DNA of 8,359 nt from Lachnospiraceae bacterium (lineage in GTDB: Bacteria > Bacillota > Clostridia > Lachnospirales > Lachnospiraceae), in assembly GCA_021199405.1 (NCBI GenBank), contig JAJQID010000050.1, positions 1 to 8,359 of the forward strand, in the 5' to 3' direction. Each line of letters begins with the position of its first letter. Position 1 is the first letter of the stretch. Made by a program: the position numbers and the translations under genes. Below, piece by piece: positions 7,356 through 8,359 of the stretch. Below the pieces are notes generated by a model. It saw only the letters and a list, made by a program, of their open reading frames with translations, searched no databases and had not been told where the DNA came from.

Positions 7356-7400
7356 TTAATCCATAAAAAAGATTTTCTCCGGTTTCACCTGCGGTATCAT
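7356..7400 (-). CDS. Possible 14-residue small ORF overlapping the rnpA stop
   Basis: ATG 7400-7398 overlaps the rnpA TGA (ATGA), and AAGGAG lies 5 nt upstream, inside the end of rnpA. The frame reads MIPQVKPEKIFFMD and then TAA. The overlap and ribosome site are what coupled genes look like, but the peptide is very short and matches nothing I recognise. It could be a coupled leader for yidD, a remnant, or chance, since the Shine-Dalgarno lies in lysine- and glutamate-rich codons that are purine-rich anyway. Confidence 0.18.
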   Translation of the reverse strand: MIPQVKPEKIFFMD

Positions 7401-7744
7401 CCCTTCTCCTTGTTTGTGATACCGTGAAGCCCCGCAAGATATAGAAGTGCGCCCAAAACCTCATGATAACCTACGGCCGCCGCACTTCGGCGCGCTACGA
7501 CTACCAGATCCAAACCACTATTGAATAAGCTTTCATGTAATCTGTAGCTTTCTTTGACGAGTCTCTTGACTCTGTGTCTGACGACACTGTTTCCTACTTT
7601 TTTGCTGACGGATATTCCCAGTCTGTTCTGGCCTGTCCCGTTTTCCAATACATACATTACCAGATATCTGTTTCCATGAGACCTGCCGTTTTTGTAGACC
7701 TTCAGAAAATCCTCGTTTTTTCTAAGTGATTCCGTAAATTGCAT
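7397..7744 (-). CDS. rnpA: Ribonuclease P protein component
   Basis: A 115-residue basic protein that binds the catalytic RNA of RNase P and helps it cleave 5' leaders from precursor tRNAs. The N-terminus (MQFTESLRKNEDFLKVYKNGRS) is the usual one. The conserved RNA-binding core runs NRLGISVSKKVGNSVVRHRVKRL (40-62); it has RHR where the textbook RNR motif has Asn, a variation I believe is common in Clostridia. Length is typical. There is no Shine-Dalgarno before ATG 7744: the preceding bases are a T-tract and ATCTGTGACTT. Translation is therefore probably coupled to rpmH, or leaderless-like, or depends on the RNA folds at 7740-7786. The rpmH stop is 35 nt upstream. Confidence 0.97.
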   Translation of the reverse strand: MQFTESLRKNEDFLKVYKNGRSHGNRYLVMYVLENGTGQNRLGISVSKKVGNSVVRHRVKRLVKESYRLHESLFNSGLDLVVVARRSAAAVGYHEVLGALLYLAGLHGITNKEKG

Positions 7745-7786
7745 AAGTCACAGATAAAAAATAGGTCACAAAATGTGACCTATGCA
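7740..7786 (-). promoter_or_regulatory. Alternative long hairpin pairing the rpmH stop with the rnpA start
   Basis: In the minus-strand RNA, UGCAUAGGUCACA (7786-7774) can pair with UGUGACUUAUGCA (7752-7740): 13 bp with one G-U wobble and a 21-nt loop. This encloses the terminator's 3' arm and T-tract and uses the terminator's own 5' arm, so the two folds exclude each other. It buries the rnpA AUG (7744-7742) in a stem and the rpmH UAG (7782-7780) in the other strand. The pairing is plain in the sequence; a regulatory role is inferred. Confidence 0.5.
7756..7783 (-). terminator. Intrinsic terminator/attenuator between rpmH and rnpA
   Basis: Minus-strand ATAGGTCACA and TGTGACCTAT form a perfect 10-bp stem with a TTT loop (stem ends 7783/7761), followed by TTTTT to 7756. 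The rpmH stop codon lies inside the 5' arm, and the T-tract ends only 11 nt before the rnpA ATG. As rnpA has no separate promoter that I can see, this is most likely a partial terminator that gives much more L34 than RNase P protein. Confidence 0.8.
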
Positions 7787-7914
7787 GATAATATCTTTCT
7801 TCCCTTTGCGCGTCTTCTGGCTAAAACCTTTCTTCCGCCCTTTGTACTCATACGCGCTCTGAAGCCGTGAACCCTTGCTCTGTGCTTTTTATGTGGATTA
7901 TATGTCGGTCCCAT
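7780..7914 (-). CDS. rpmH: 50S ribosomal protein L34
   Basis: A 44-residue, very basic ribosomal protein of the large subunit: MGPTYNPHKKHRARVHGFRA, then the conserved STKGGRKVLARRRAKGRKILSA end. Length and signature are typical of L34. The frame is open upstream to 8004, but ATG 7914 is fixed by a near-perfect Shine-Dalgarno, AAAGGAGGTG at 7923-7932, and by the family N-terminus. It is the first gene of the leftward transcript from the promoter at 8007-8035, with a leader of roughly 85 nt. Expression should be high given the strong promoter and ribosome site. Its TAG stop lies inside the hairpin that follows. Confidence 0.98.
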   Translation of the reverse strand: MGPTYNPHKKHRARVHGFRARMSTKGGRKVLARRRAKGRKILSA

Positions 7915-7961
7915 ATCTGAAACACCTCCTTTGATCTTCCTCTTAAAATAATAATATCGTC

Positions 7962-7984
7962 CGGCAATGGGCATAAGCCCGCCG
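7962..7984 (-). ncRNA. Small hairpin in the rpmH 5' leader
   Basis: The minus-strand RNA can form CGGC/GCCG and GGGC/GCCC stems (8 G-C pairs in total) around a UUAU loop, with an AUU bulge on the 3' side. It is a G+C-rich island in an otherwise A+T-rich leader, about 30 nt upstream of the Shine-Dalgarno. There is no T-tract, so it is not a terminator. It could stabilise the transcript or be an autoregulatory site; neither is shown. Confidence 0.4.
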
Positions 7985-8006
7985 TCTATATTGGAAATTC
8001 GCACTT

Positions 8007-8035
8007 ATTCTAATAGAAAAATAATTGCGTGTCAA
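8007..8035 (-). promoter_or_regulatory. Sigma-A promoter for rpmH
   Basis: Reading leftward, a perfect -35 TTGACA (8035-8030), a 17-bp spacer and a -10 TAGAAT (8012-8007; 5 of 6). The start of transcription should be near 8000. This is the only strong promoter found upstream of rpmH-rnpA-yidD-yidC-jag. It lies about 46 bp from the nearest DnaA box-like sequence, so DnaA binding might influence it. Confidence 0.9.
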
Positions 8036-8080
8036 GTCCAAAAAAGCCATGAAAGAAGCACTTTTTTTCAATTTTTGAAA

Positions 8081-8153
8081 TTATCCACCAGATATTGTGT
8101 CCGGAATAAAAAAAGCACAAGATATCCACATAATGTGCAAAAAATGTGGATAT
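8081..8153. repeat. Left DnaA box group (three near-consensus sites)
   Basis: TTATCCACC at 8081-8089 (plus) and ATATCCACA at 8122-8130 (plus) and 8145-8153 (minus) each match TTATCCACA at 8 of 9 bases. The last two face each other within an inverted repeat. They are expected to be weaker DnaA sites than the perfect ones to the right. Confidence 0.65.
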
Positions 8154-8156
8154 CTT
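8119..8156. repeat. 12-bp inverted repeat containing two convergent DnaA-like boxes
   Basis: AAGATATCCACA (8119-8130) is repeated inverted as TGTGGATATCTT (8145-8156), with a 14-base spacer. On the plus strand it is followed by a long T-tract, and on the minus strand by GTGCTTTTTTT, so as RNA it would look like a two-way intrinsic terminator. As DNA it is a symmetric pair of DnaA boxes. Both readings fit; no gene ends close by on the plus strand. Confidence 0.7.
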
Positions 8157-8193
8157 TCTTTTTTTATCTTTTTTACTATTTGTCTTTTTTTGT
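8155..8193. other. Pyrimidine-rich tract, candidate DNA unwinding element
   Basis: About 39 bases of almost pure T/C on the plus strand with only four purines, lying between the left and middle DnaA box groups. Such A+T-rich, strand-asymmetric DNA is easily melted and is a candidate unwinding site, though the true unwinding element could instead lie to the right of the window's perfect boxes. Confidence 0.35.
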
Positions 8194-8242
8194 CGAATCT
8201 GCGAATTTAAAGGATTTTTTAATGTGTATTTTCGGGATGAAC

Positions 8243-8260
8243 TTATCCACATATTCCACA
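8243..8260 (+). repeat. Middle DnaA boxes: one perfect, one degenerate, abutting
   Basis: TTATCCACA (8243-8251) is a perfect DnaA box on the plus strand. It is immediately followed by TATTCCACA (8252-8260; 7 of 9), so two 9-mers lie head to tail without a gap, a layout that suits cooperative DnaA binding. Confidence 0.75.
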
Positions 8261-8275
8261 CGCTTTTTCTCCCGG

Positions 8276-8293
8276 AACAGGAATTTTCCTGTT
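8276..8293. repeat. 8-bp palindrome between DnaA box groups
   Basis: AACAGGAA and TTCCTGTT form an inverted repeat with a 2-base centre, followed by a few T residues on the plus strand. It could be a weak terminator or a protein site. It is 16 bp before the right-hand DnaA array. Confidence 0.4.
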
Positions 8294-8308
8294 TTTGGTT
8301 CGTGGTAA

Positions 8309-8350
8309 TGTGGATAACTTATGTGGATAACTTTTTAAAATTGTTTATAA
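8309..8350 (-). repeat. Right DnaA box array: two perfect boxes and one degenerate
   Basis: On the minus strand TTATCCACA occurs perfectly at 8309-8317 and 8322-8330, exactly 13 bp apart, and TTATAAACA (7 of 9) follows at 8342-8350. The plus strand reads as repeated units of TGTGGATAACTT. All three point the same way, opposite to the middle pair. This array would lie just upstream of dnaA and probably serves both initiation and dnaA autoregulation. Confidence 0.85.
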
Positions 8351-8359
8351 CTTTGTTTG

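Larger units (their letters stand above)
8081..8350. other. Origin of replication region (oriC), rpmH-dnaA side
   Basis: The stretch beyond the rpmH promoter holds no credible gene. It holds DnaA boxes in three groups, a T-rich tract and two inverted repeats. The rpmH-dnaA gap is the standard Firmicute origin location. The window ends before dnaA, so the full origin, including any boxes between dnaA and dnaN, is not visible. Open frames here (for example 8010-8261 minus) are short, T/A-rich and lack family resemblance. Confidence 0.85.

Noticed and set aside
7892..7900. DnaA-box-like TGTGGATTA inside rpmH
   Set aside because: One mismatch and located in conserved L34 codons, so better explained by coding.
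7915..8004. In-frame extension of rpmH into its leader
   Set aside because: It contains the leader hairpin and the Shine-Dalgarno itself; L34 is normally 44 residues.
8010..8261. 83-codon minus-strand frame across the origin
   Set aside because: It consists of A/T-rich origin sequence and DnaA boxes, overlaps the rpmH promoter and resembles no protein.
1..8359. Search for CRISPR repeats, insertion sequences, phage or defence genes, tRNA and rRNA genes
   Set aside because: Nothing supporting any of these was seen; the window is a conserved core locus.

Overview
This is the replication-origin flank of a Clostridia-type Firmicute chromosome, most likely Lachnospiraceae. That placement rests on gene order and on how the proteins read (MnmG, YidC and RnpA look like this family); it was not tested by a search. 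The whole coding part is on the minus strand and runs right to left: rpmH, rnpA, yidD, yidC, jag/khpB, mnmE, mnmG, rsmG. This is the classic cluster beside dnaA in Firmicutes. After rsmG come a parS site and two small GNAT acetyltransferase genes, the last one cut by the left edge.

Layout from the right. 8036-8359 is origin DNA: three groups of DnaA boxes (three perfect copies of TTATCCACA plus weaker ones), a long T-rich tract and two inverted repeats. dnaA itself is not in the window; by synteny it should lie just beyond the right edge on the plus strand. A textbook sigma-A promoter at 8007-8035 (TTGACA, 17 bp, TAGAAT) faces left and drives rpmH. Between rpmH and rnpA sits an intrinsic-terminator hairpin, and the same 5' arm can also pair with the rnpA start region. 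rnpA, yidD, yidC and jag then follow closely. A strong terminator follows jag, so mnmE-mnmG-rsmG probably has its own start, with a weak extended -10 candidate in the gap. parS (779-794) is 4 bp past the rsmG stop. The usual soj/spo0J (parA/parB) pair is not next to it in this window; acetyltransferase genes occupy that place.

How the genes work together. rpmH supplies ribosomal protein L34 and rnpA the protein part of RNase P (tRNA 5' maturation). YidC inserts membrane proteins with help from YidD, and Jag/KhpB is the RNA-binding protein that usually travels with YidC. MnmE and MnmG form the complex that modifies the wobble uridine of certain tRNAs, and RsmG methylates 16S rRNA. The region therefore joins translation, tRNA/rRNA maturation and membrane insertion to the origin and its segregation site.

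I do not see a new defence, mobile or biosynthetic system here. The most interesting signal is the pair of mutually exclusive RNA hairpins across the rpmH stop and rnpA start (7740-7786). Lesser points are the missing groove arginine in YidC, the transcription break inside the jag-mnmE junction, and the acetyltransferase genes beside parS.
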